A stretch of DNA of 64,000 nucleotides from Alitta virens (Eukaryota > Annelida > Polychaeta > Phyllodocida > Nereididae), in contig OW028577.1 of the NCBI GenBank assembly GCA_932294295.1, forward strand, positions 5,669,501 to 5,733,500, given 5' to 3'. Under the pieces are notes generated by a model. It was not told the origin of the DNA. It made no database searches and saw nothing but the letters and a program-made list of their open reading frames with translations. Every line of letters starts with the position of its first letter. The first letter of the stretch is position 1. Below are positions 21,662 to 32,902 of this stretch, one piece after another. A program made the position numbers and the translations under genes.

Positions 21662-22570
21662 TTTACATATATATATATTGAAACTAGCGGTTTTCCGTGT
21701 GTAGGGAGATGTTTAGATGTTTTATTTGTTCACAGTATGTTGTATTTCAATACGGTTAGTACATTACATAAACAATAAAAGACATACTGTGGGGGATGTG
21801 CACTAGCTTACTAAAAAGCTGTAAAATTGTGCACACCCCTTACATTATAAAGAAAAAGAGGCTAATTAAATATAATTGAAATTAAATTCATATAGTGACA
21901 CAGAATTAAAAAAAAAAAATAATAATAATAATAAAATGAATTGACATATATTGCATAATTCCACACTAATACTAATTATACGTGGTCTTGTATACAATTT
22001 CTATGTTGAGGTGAGAAAACGGTCTCACAAATGGGGCAAATATATAACATGGCACTTTTTCGTCTTATCAACCGCCTTGTGAATTAAACATGAAACATTA
22101 ACATCAGTGTATTTATAGAGCGTACAGTAGTACTCTGCTACACTTCACAATGAATAAACTTGAGAGAAAAAAAAGTAGATGTCTTTTAAAGTCTTTCTCA
22201 ATTTATCAAGATCATCGATGCCTGTAATATGATCTGGCAGCAAACCCAAACCTTTGGTCTACTACTGCTTGTACTTGTTAGACAATGTCACCATCCTCTG
22301 ATCCTGGTGATGTGTTCATTGTTGCTTTAAGAGGTTGCACAATTTCAATGTATCAGCGTATATAAAGCTCCAAAATTACTGCAGAGAACTGCAAGAATAT
22401 AATTGATTCACAGACAGATACCAAGGTGAATAGACAATGCTACACGTTCCTGAATGCAATTTCAGACTCATTAACGACCTGCTATTTTATTCTGGACACG
22501 TCTTCACGAATTTACTTCTCATTGATTCAGATATAGGGATATTAAGTACTTTACTACAAACATTTATGCG
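21662..22570. other. gene-free AT-rich stretch
   Basis: TATATATA at about 21667 and AATAATAATAATA at about 21920 are the only patterns noted. Confidence 0.5.
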
Positions 22571-22573
22571 TTC

Positions 22574-22680
<107 letters not shown>

Positions 22681-22794
22681 CTGTGGGTAACTGCGCCCAA
22701 CCTAGTACATTGTTTCCAATTTAGGGTCACTTTTTTTAAAAACAATAATTATAATACAGGCCGATCTATTGACAAAGTATTCTCATGATAGTGT

Positions 22795-22965
22795 CTTTAG
22801 CTTGTACTCGGTGTCTGTGCAAAGGCAAGTCAAGGACCCCACCAATGGGCTAAATGTGTATCATGGTGTTGACTCCAAGCCTTGTCGTCTCATCATTACG
22901 TCTGCTTCTGGCAGCTGGTCATATAAGCTGACTAAGCTTCAGACTCAGTAGCATTGAGACATTAG
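22795..22965 (+). mobile_element. SINE family C, 5'-truncated
   Basis: GTCAAGGACCCCACCAATGG, TAAATGTGTATCATGG, CTCCAAGCCTTGTCGTCTCA and GTCTGCTTCTGGCAGCTGG match the body of the copy at 27793-28055 and of 60890-61063. The tRNA-like head is missing. Confidence 0.65.
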
Positions 22966-23344
22966 ACATGATGTCCTGTTTGTTGGGCGTATGTCTGTTG
23001 GAACCAGAATATGAAATGCCTTTGGGCTAAATATTGTATTAGATTGGGAGATTAGTTTAAAACATAATTAACATTTCACAAGCTAATTGGGTTATAGATG
23101 TATGGTTTAAAAACTTTATGAAGCTCCCAAATAAAGAGAGTTTAAAAGAAAAGATGATTTGATTATGTAAGCATTTATATGGCCAGCTGTGTAGACCAAA
23201 ACATTGTAATAATAGTGCATTGCTCTCTTATTAATTGATACTACAGAGCCATTTAGACCATCGGTCAAAGATCACTGGTCAGTCAATCAGATAATTTGTT
23301 TGTGATAAAAATGTAAATGCTTAGGTTTACAGTCGGTTTCCCCT
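22966..23344. other. gene-free stretch
   Basis: Nothing recognised. Confidence 0.5.
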
Positions 23345-23608
23345 ACTTCAAGCACCTTGGCAGGCCTGTTCAAGCATGAGCCTTTCTCAACTCCCTGGGG
23401 AGTATACAGCCAAGCAGCCGTAGTCAGCGCATCAGGCAGGCTAAGCACTCTCTAATATTACCACTACTGCCTATTGCCAAGCACCTGGGTGGAGTGAAGC
23501 AGTGGTTCAAGGAGGATCTGCTCAGTTTCTCCATGCCGTGGCGGGGTTTGAACCCACGTCCATGCAGGTGTGAGTCCAACACCTTATCCACTTGGCCACG
23601 GCACCCAC
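23345..23608 (-). mobile_element. SINE family B, copy 2, minus strand
   Basis: It holds the reverse order of copy 1: CCTGTTCAAGCATGAGCC, CTCCCTGGGGAGT, GCGCATCAGGC, ACTGCCTATTGCCAAGC, then the reversed B box GGGTTTGAACCC and TTGGCCACGGCACCC. The tRNA-like head is well preserved. Confidence 0.85.
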
Positions 23609-24535
23609 ACTAACCAGCAATTCATCATATTTTCACAGTACTATCAGATAATTCCTTGATAATTGTGACATAACCATTGCCATAAATTAATGACAGTATG
23701 TAACTAATGACTCACTTTCCAAGTATTAATTTTTTTATCAGTATTGACATTAAATCATGTATCAGAGAAATAGCGGAAAATACAATTAAGAAAAATAGCT
23801 AACACTATTTATATCAAAACCTGGCATATTTGCATCACATTTCTAAAAGCATTAGTAATAGTGTCTACACACGCACAGCTCCTGTAATACTTTTGTACCA
23901 AAATAGAAATAATTCCATGCATTATTCATCTTTTGACCATTAAAAGCATGTCTCAAGTTTCATTTCGTCCATTTGTGTTACTTACTTCCAAGTATAGAAT
24001 ACATTAATGCAAATAAATGCATTACTAAAAGTGCATCACATTTTCTATTTGTTCGGCATCATTAATGAGCCTTACAAGGAGATACGTGGGCATACAGCAA
24101 TTTCTATGTTAATGTAACCACAAAAAAAAACAAATAAACATGCGAAAGTATAAAGCATATTCTAAAGATTTCGAGTAATGAAGGGATAGAGCGTGCACAA
24201 TGCCTGACTTGGCAGTAAAATGAGTTTTTGCTGTGGTCGAATGAGCATTTGGCATGTATAATAAAAAAAACAAATATGGCCCTTTGTTCGACAAATGTGG
24301 GTTTTATCAGACCTCAGCAAAATCCCATATTTCTGTGACTTTAGGCGACATTTGTATTGTATTTTACATCTCATTTGTATGATTTCGATTTCCGGCAATG
24401 ACAACATTTGGCTTTTGCCAAATTGGAAAATTTAAACAACGATCATTATATCATACCAGGACCTTCTGAGATCAGTGTTGCTGCCAATATCCAATATCTG
24501 CCGAGATTGCATTTTGGGCAGGATATTATGTCCTT
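23609..24535. other. gene-free AT-rich stretch
   Basis: Minus-strand frames at 24109-24407 are short and featureless. No repeat recognised. Confidence 0.5.
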
Positions 24536-24600
24536 TAGGTGAATCAGCTAGCTTTTGGGCGAATCAGCTAGCCTGTGGGCGAATCAGCTAGCCTATGGGC
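24536..24600. repeat. three copies of a 20-mer
   Basis: GGGCGAATCAGCTAGCCTGT repeats three times with small changes (TTAGGTGAATC... in the first). About 70 bases on, GGATCCGCCCCTGCCA is the reverse of the hAT-like end seen at 8889, so this may be the rim of another degraded copy. Confidence 0.75.
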
Positions 24601-24699
24601 TATATTAATTTCATATGAACAGGAACTTCCTGCCAGATGCAGAATAACAGCTCAATAGTGCATTAGCAATTTTTGGGGATCCGCCCCTGCCACGAATGA

Positions 24700-26209
24700 G
24701 CACCCGCAATATATGTATATGATATACAAATATGTAAAAAAAAAAGGGGGAAATAACACTGATGCATTTAAATTAAATTCAGTTTGTTATTAAATTATTA
24801 CATTTGTACAACTACATATGAATATTACCTATAATGCTTCATGCATATCATTAAACCATCAGATACACATATCATGTGATACAGGCAAAACTAAACTCCA
24901 TACCATCATTACAATCATTGATTGTAAAGAGATTGTAATATGCACAACATCCGGAATTTATCAAATGAACAGTCCAGCTTAAATTCAAGATTGTGGTTTA
25001 ATTAAGAATCCTGAAAGACTACATTTTTAAAAGGAGCTATTAAAAAAAAGGTTCCAACTTTTCTCACATAAAAGCCATTGAAAATAAAAATAATTACCAT
25101 CATTTATTTATTAATTCTATATTAAATCTTTACCACATTTAGGAAAATAATTTATAAAGTGACAACGTTATTCAGTTTTTTTTTAATAACAATAATAAGT
25201 TAAGACTTTAAGAACAAATCTGTTAATAAGACTAATTCATACGATTCTGTTCAGGTTGTCAAGATCTCTGCAGACTGGCAGCATCAGCTAAGGCTGTTTA
25301 TTTCGAATCATTTTTTCAACCGACAAGAATGCATAAAAAAATTTGGTTGCACCCTCTGTTGATTTTGCCGGAAACTAGAAATTCGTATTATCGCCAAATA
25401 CGGATAAGAAAATAGCCACATCGATCTTTTCACATAATGGAAATATCCACTGCCGGATTTTTGGAAGCTATTTTGGAGGATTGGATATTGGCATTGGGAC
25501 TTTGGGAAGTAGCAATCAGTCTACCTCCAATCTATTAACTATCAGTGTCATGACCTTGACTTTGAATGTTCGTGTTACTTATCCGCGTATGTCGATGTTT
25601 TTAAGCTCCACATAAAATAAAACATACTTTTTGGAAGTGACATGCACCTTGAATTGACCAGTTGCTGATATCCCCTCTGCAGAGACCAAACCATCACCGA
25701 ACTGCTCGTGTGATCACTGTCAACCCTTGGATGAATCTCCAGTTCATCCAAGGTCAGACTGTGTCAGAGTCCATGTCTGACAACTAACTCTCTCAAGAGA
25801 TTCTACCAGAGAACTTTTTCAGAAGTAGTTTAAAAAAGTAAACTTTGACAAAAAAAGAACTATCATCTCCAATTTCATTCATTTTTATTATTCTTGGAAA
25901 ATATTGTGCGGCGTCACAACTGCGAAGTACTCTACTAAATATATAATTGTTTGGACAATATTTTAAACTTACACATGCCCTTCATTTAGATGAAATGCTT
26001 GGTTAGATATGAAACTCCATCTTGGTGATTAACTATTCATTTATTCACAGGCTGATGCATTTCCTTTCAAACATGAAATTCTGATTGAGACGCATCTGAT
26101 GGCAAACATAGAGGCATACGCATATGAATCGCAGTAAAAGCAGAACATGTTTCCTTGCCAGATGCCATCTTAGTACACTATGGATTACAAACATTCCTTT
26201 TAAAACAGA

Positions 26210-26249
<40 letters not shown>

Positions 26250-26590
26250 GCCCTTTATAAAACATACAAAATTTGATAAGCTATATAATGTTTAATTTTT
26301 GTTACGATATTAATGACATTGTGACATTTATGTGACAGGAAATGATGTCGTCATCAGCAAGTCATCAATATTTGCCTTTTGCTGCATTCACAATAATAAG
26401 CATCATCAACCACCAAAATAATTCTCACCCAGGGTAATTTCGTGTTGAATCAGACACCATATTTGTAACAATATATTAAGTGTGATTGGCATGACCCTGT
26501 AACTAATATGAGTAGGCCTGATCCATTGCTTGTTAATCAGGAAGACATTTGTCGTAGCTCACAAACCGTCAGACTAAATAACCGTCCATT
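24700..26590. other. gene-free AT-rich stretch
   Basis: It includes an (AT)n and T run at 26207-26250. No gene or known element recognised. Confidence 0.5.
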
Positions 26591-26871
26591 TCAGCTTGAT
26601 GATGCTGACAGTGAGACCTTTATCAGTACCTGGGGACCGGAGTAATGCCAGTGTCACTCAGTCCAGTAGTAACTCATCAAGGGCCACCGGGGCCCCTTGG
26701 CATACTCCTCCTTTAGGTTGGACTACTGGGAACACCCTACTTGATGCTAGCAAATCCATACGCTTCTCAGGATATTCCCTAGGAAAGCGCATGTCTTCGA
26801 AACTACACGAAAACCAGGAAAGCGAGTTACTTTGTGAAAAGATTGACATAAACAAGTCCTAATAGTAGTTC

Positions 26872-27060
26872 AGTGTGTGAGTGTGTGTGTGTGTGTGTGT
26901 GAATAGGGCTTTACGTCCTGTATTTCTGCACCTGCTGGGCTAATTAGGACAGGCAGGGACATGGCAATGAGATTAAGGATGAAACAGCCATCCAACTTAG
27001 GCTCAACCGGGAATCGAACCCGGAACCCAGCGGTTGGAAGCCCAAGAGCGCTACCTCTGA
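26872..27060 (-). mobile_element. SINE family A, minus strand, long GT tail
   Basis: A (GT)n tail at about 26876-26902 precedes TAGGGCTTTACGTCCTGTAT and the full reversed body. The reversed B box GGGAATCGAACCC is intact; the A box is disturbed near the end (GCGCTACCTCTGACAA). Confidence 0.9.
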
Positions 27061-27616
27061 CAACTGTTATTACTGTTCCATTAGCCTAGCACAGCAATGG
27101 TTACAATCTTTGAACAAACATGTTCCCAGTCAAATTGCATAGAACGAATGAAAATAGTAATTGGTAACCAAATGAGTGTGCTGTTCAATTGCACTACTTA
27201 ATGACAGCAAATTGCTACCATTTCCATTAACTTAGAGGCACAAATGCTGCAAGGTCAATTAGCTGCAATAAAAGTAGATTGGTTTATCTGGTCCTGAGGC
27301 AACTTTACTATCCAGATTGAATGATGATTAAGGCAAGGGATGGAAAGACTAAATTGTTTCCTGTAAATGTTACAATTCAGCCACTTAAAAACGAGCAAAC
27401 AACACTTAGTTAATTACTAACATTAGTATAACACGATGTAATTACAACACCAACAAACGTTTTGATGACGTCAGTTCACCTGTCACTCTTGAGCAATAAC
27501 CATGATTATTATTCCATTCCGTCTATTTTTACTTAATTTGCCTTTTCATACATGAAACTGTGCTTTTTCATAATGTGCACATATGATATCTGTTTGTCAT
27601 ATTTGATGTGTTTTGC
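27061..27616. other. gene-free stretch
   Basis: Nothing recognised between the two reversed SINE copies. Confidence 0.5.
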
Positions 27617-27783
27617 TAATATGGCTTTACGTCCTATATTTCTGCACCTGATGGGCTAATTAGGACAAGGACCATGGCAATGAGATGAAGGATGAAACAG
27701 CCATCCAACAAAGGCTCAACCGGGAATTGAACCCGGGACCCAGTGGTTGGAAACCCAGCTCACTACCACTGAGCTAGCCCCCT
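27617..27783 (-). mobile_element. SINE family A, minus strand
   Basis: GGCTTTACGTCCTATATTTC, GGGCTAATTAGGAC, the reversed B box GGGAATTGAACCC and reversed A box CTACCACTGAGCTAG are all present. A short internal deletion removes the CAGGCAGG word. Confidence 0.9.
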
Positions 27784-27792
27784 GCTCTCACA

Positions 27793-28055
27793 TCTCCAGA
27801 CTAGCTGAGTTGTCTGGTGGTCAAGGCCATCGCTGGCTTCCTTGAAGATCCCAGGTTCCAATCCCAGCCTGGCCACATTTCATGAGCTATATCTTAGTTG
27901 GATGTTGCATGCAAAGATGGTGCCTTGTATGCACTGTGCAGTTTCTATGATGGGAGAAGTAAAAGACCCACCAACGAGGTAGATGTATAACATGTGGTAG
28001 GACTCTAGGCCTCATCATTATGTCTGCCTCTGAGACAATCAAATAAACTAAAAAA
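27793..28055 (+). mobile_element. SINE family C, full length, tRNA-like head
   Basis: The head CTAGCTGAGTTGTCTGGTGG carries an A-box-like start and the B box AGGTTCCAATCCC at about 27851. The body includes GTAAAAGACCCACCAACGAG, TAACATGTGGTAGGACTC and TCATTATGTCTGCCTCTG, ending near an A-rich run. Two truncated relatives are at 22795-22965 and 60890-61063. Confidence 0.75.
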
Positions 28056-30548
28056 AATTGCACATTGGGCCAACCAAATACGACTTTGGTCTGCTTTCAA
28101 CATCTGTGGCACAGCAGTATAGATATAATACAATGTCAAGTTAACTGCTTCATAGGAGGGCATTAATTTTCAGTGTTACGTAAAATGAAACTAATTTACA
28201 AAATGTATGTTATGACGGCGCTACTTCCATCATTGGTCTCGTTCTATTTTCGTTGAGATTCATTACAATGTAATTTGGGTTCCACAGAAATCGAATTGCC
28301 AATTACACTCTTTTATTTTGTGATAATTTATGAACACACTTCATTTGCAACACTTGGAGAACTGATAGGCATTATGTTTTTCTAATAACTTCCCAAAGAA
28401 GTTCATGAAAATCATTTGGAACTTCTACGTTAGATTGTTCCTAGCAGAAAAAAAGTGGTTACATTGGCAAATAGGGCAATATTTTTCAGTCTTTCAAAGT
28501 GCCTCTGCCACGTTTCTAAAACACAGTAATTAACTTATTGGGATAATCCCTCTATTGATCAAATCTCTTGTCTGGTTTGGCACATTCAATAGCTTTGGAA
28601 AGGAGTTTTTACTGTTTTAAAACAAAGCAAAGCAATGATCTACGTCACATAAGGCCTTCAGAAGAAGTTATTTTCAGTCTTGCCCCAACATTGTGTTACC
28701 AACAATATGCTGGGCACTCTTATGCCGTTGGTAAAGGCATATACATGTACACCTTTTACATGTCAGACTGCCTTTGGTGCTGATTTTCTGTTTGTATCCA
28801 CGGTATTAGGATGTGGCCAACATATTTAAAATTATTAATGACACCCATTCACAGTTGCCTGATTGCCAATTACAGTAAACCAAGAAAATCCCCAAAGAGA
28901 GAACTCCCTTGCTTTAGTGACAACTTTCTGAAGTAATTTTGGTTATTTTTGGAATGCAATTCTGGCAGTTCCAAGGGACATTAAACCGATCATCAATTTA
29001 GGCTCTGACTGGAAAGTGTGTTATCACTTCCAAGTCAGCGTCTTCTTGCAAAAGATGGCAAGCAATTTAAGCAGTTGTGGGACGAATGATGGCAAGTTTC
29101 TGGCTGGAAAAGTCAATCTGTGAAGTGAAATGTAAGGAATAGAGACTCATCAAAATTTATTTGGCAGCATCCGAATACCTCACTGTTATTATTGGACCAT
29201 TAAAAGTGATCTAGTTTTGGAGGAAACATTTAAAAATCAACTATTTATAAAGACTGAAGGAAACTTCTAAGCATAGGAGCCTTCGTATGTATAACACTGA
29301 GTTCTTCGGATGTCTGTTGTTGGGTCTGTATGCTTTCTATGCTAATAACATGTATCATTCCAAATACGAATGTACTTACGGCACAATGTCTAGAAACATA
29401 ATTTATCGTTACACTAAGGAATATTCTTTCAAGAATATTCATGACTAAAGTAAGCTTGTGGAGTTTCAAGAAAATATTGTGGAAATCTATGTCGAGTTCC
29501 AGCAAAATCTGAAATATTATATACACCATTGAATGACATTGATTACTAGGTTCAGTAAATACCATAGCATATGAGTGATGACATGTCAGATCCAATGATT
29601 GAGAATCAGACCAAAAAGGTTAGAGACGATGTCTTCTGGCAGTGACTATAAGCTATGATGGTCTGCATAAGGTTGCCAAAAGGCTCTGCAGCAGATTTGC
29701 CTGAGCAGGAACGCTTGCAATTCATGAGCCCTGGTCTGTCTTGTTCTGCACGATCTCTGCACTTATAGTGCCGAGCCAAAAAGTGCTTACACTGGCAAAC
29801 AGTCCGATATTTTTCAGTCTTTCAAAGTGATTCTGCCACGTCACATTGGTTGTTATTGGATAAAGTCGTTTGTCAAAACTCCCAACTGGTCGAGCAAATT
29901 GAATAGCAATGATATACGTTACATGAGAACTTTATTTAGTTATTTTCCAGCTTGCCCAACTCACTGTGTAACCACTAAAAATGCTAGGCACTATAAGCAG
30001 TTGAGAATCTCTCACCTATAGCGTATAGTTGCAACCGTGCCAAAGCCTAATTCAAGCCAACCATCAACTTAAGCTCTCACTGGAAAGTGCTATTTAACTC
30101 CAATGGATGTACAGTAGACCTATGTTGTCATTATTATACATATCATGCATGAATTTCCTTATTTTAAATAATTACCGCATCTATGTTGCTGTCGCTACCA
30201 CCATGATGTTCATTTTTCGGAGCATATCTGCCTATATATTATTATGTTACAACCATGGGGTGGGTTTGCCAGGCGACATGATAATTGCCTGAATAAACAA
30301 TATATCATGGCCTTCTTTTATCAGTCATCATTGCTTCAACTATAGGGTTGATATCTTGGACCACCTAATATTTGCCTGTATAAATAAACTAAACCAATTA
30401 TCATGTCTTTTATCATTGTCATGATAGGCCTTCGTTAATTTATACAGATTCATTTGACTACCATTTTTACACTGCTTCCCAAATTTATATAAATTTACTG
30501 GATATATGGCTATATCCTTTCAGAAGGATCTTTATCAGTCAATTAGAG
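28056..30548. other. gene-free stretch with old internal duplications
   Basis: A segment around 28450-29040 shares TGGCAAATAG/CAGTCC, ATATTTTTCAGTCTTTCAAA, CATCAA(T/C)TTA(G/A)GCTCT and CTGGAAAGTG with 29770-30100. The stretch 29560-29640 resembles 34150-34230 and 40140-40220 in the tandem duplication that follows. A 116-codon minus-strand frame at 29245-29595 lies here, without recognisable domains. Confidence 0.5.
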
Positions 30549-31138
30549 GCATAGACACAGGCATTGACACAGGCATAGACACAGTGTCTAGGCATAGACA
30601 CAGGCATAGACACAGGCATAGACACAGGCATAGACACAGGCATAGACACAGGCATAGACACAGGCATAGACACAGGCATTGACACAGGCATAGACACAGG
30701 CATAGACACAGGCATAGACACAGGCATAGACACAGGCATTGACACAGGCATAGACACAGGCATAGACACAGGCATTGACACAGGCATAGACACAGGCATA
30801 GACACAGGCATAGACACAGGCATAGACACAGGCATTGACACAGGCATAGACACAGGCATTGACACAGGCATTGACACAGGCATAGACACAGGCATAGACA
30901 CAGGCATAGACACAGGCATTGACACAGGCATAGACACAGGCATAGACACAGGCATTGACACAGGCATTGACACAGGCATAGACACAGGCATAGACACAGG
31001 CATAGACACAGGCATTGACACAGGCATAGACACAGGCATAGACACAGGCATTGACACAGGCATTGACACAGGCATAGACACAGGCATAGACACAGGCATA
31101 GACACAGGCATAGACACAGGCATAGACACAGGCATAGA
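30549..31138. repeat. 12 bp minisatellite, about 49 copies
   Basis: CATAGACACAGG and CATTGACACAGG units follow each other, with one irregular unit (ACAGTGTCTAGG) near 30582-30592. On the minus strand the array reads Met-Pro-Val-Ser repeatedly, and a 214-codon frame (30539-31183) results. The two variants differ only in a synonymous Ser codon. A short, diverged version (about seven units) stands at the same place in the second tandem copy, 36765-36842. Confidence 0.97.
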
Positions 31139-32802
31139 AAATTCTTTCCAGATGGTCCCTAACTCATTAATTCCATTTACCAATTAATAACAGTGCCCTG
31201 TATTACAGAGACAGCACAACAAAACCCAAGCAGTAGAGGTAGAACCAAAATAGTTTGGGAGCTTTTACATTGACCTTTATGCTTAAGAAGTCAGCTTAAC
31301 AAGCAAGTCAAATGTCACCACTCAATCTCTATGCTTTGTGATCTGTCATCCTTGGAGTCCATGACTCAAATTCACTCTAAAGAGAGATCTTTTTGGTTGA
31401 AAAAAAAAGTACTGGACCAAAGTTAACCACGGAAAAGAGCATTGTGTCATCATTTCATGTGCCTACTGCATACTGCATATGTGGTGTGAATACCTACATC
31501 TTAGTAATAACAAAAATAACATTCATTAGTTGTTAACTTATAGCATTTGCCAGTTTTGGAGAAACTCTTCAGCTTGACATTAACTCAAGCCAGATAATCA
31601 ATAATGTAATTCGAAAGCAGAAGCCAAACTTTCTTCATGTTTGGAATGGCAACACAGGGAAAGAAAGTTCCCATCATCAGCAACATCTCAAGACATCAAA
31701 ATTATTTGGTTTTCCCTTCACAAGGGTAACTTTTCTGTCACATTAATAAAATACAAATCTCTTTTGGTTGAAATTGACTTATTGACAAGAATGTTTGACC
31801 AAGTTTCATATTGGTTCTCTCAGTAATAAAGTTTCCCTGAGCTCGGTAGTGGTTGATTTGTAATGTTTGGTTATAATTTTGTAGTCACATAATCGAACCA
31901 TTTTCACATTTTCAAAATGTTTATCTAGAACATTGTTCTAATGAAAATGACACAAGGCTGAATTCAGTCTCAGTTATAATGGGTGGCCTGGAAAGAAAGC
32001 TACGAGATAATGCCCACTTGTTTTCTAAAAGTGAATTGAGACAGGATGAGGAATTGAGGGTCAAAACACAAACACCATATATCTTACCCACACTTGTACA
32101 TTATGAGACCCTGAGACCACAATCTGTCCTTTTATGTTGGGATAAAGTTAAGCCATCCAAAGCATCATTAGGCCAGAAAGTTCTGGGTAATTCTTTTTTC
32201 AGGCTAAGCCCACTTGCTTCACATAGTTAAAGTCACTCAATTGTGCGCTGTGTCAGAGTTCATTGCATCCTTCGGTAAAATTAAGTCATATCCTGTTGAA
32301 TATTTGAAAATAAAATAAAGAAATTATATTGTTATGGGAAAAAAAAAAAAATTTCATAGAAAAGGGAATAGGTCATAAGCCGAGATATTTAATTTAAATC
32401 ATAAAGTATATAATAATGATCATGCCAAAGTAATCATAGACACATCTTACAAATCCTACCGAAAATTAGGATTAGAAATATAATGACCTACCAAATATGT
32501 GGAGCACTTTCATCCTACTTAAGCAAAGAAGAAAAATTCACATTAGGTAACTCCAATGATTAGCCTGTCAGCATGATTCTTAAGGGAATGTAATTTATTT
32601 GCAGATATACCCACCCACACTAAAGTACACTTGACTTCATATGATGGATTTGCATCAGCCATTGGCTATATCATAGGCTTCCGAAAGAACAACACAATTT
32701 GGCATATCCATGTTCAGTGCAGCCTTAAGATTGGTGATGTTCAGAATTTATAGAGTCCAAAAACCGCAACAAAATTAATAAATACATTTTATTTTCTTTC
32801 AG

Positions 32803-32902
32803 GAATAATACATGGCTACCATTGGTGATGATAACAATTGATTCTTAAGGGGAACCAGACTCCATTTGTTACCTACAGAGTTCCTGGCACAACCCGAAAG
32901 AG
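32803..32902 (+). other. exon-like segment, copy 1
   Basis: TTTTATTTTCTTTCAG precedes a 100-base segment that ends in GAAAGAG/GTGAGTAT, so both borders look like splice sites. All three frames hold stops, so if transcribed it would be a non-coding or untranslated exon. The same borders are kept in copy 2 (38830-38930). Confidence 0.3.

Noticed and set aside
26596..26862. Ser/Thr-rich 88-codon frame after a CCATTTCAG acceptor-like word
   Set aside because: An alternative frame is also open at the start, no donor is clear and no homology is recognised, so it is too weak to list as an exon.
30539..31183. 214-codon Met-Pro-Val-Ser protein
   Set aside because: Explained by a 12 bp minisatellite. 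It is kept as a finding for its variant pattern but not called as a gene.
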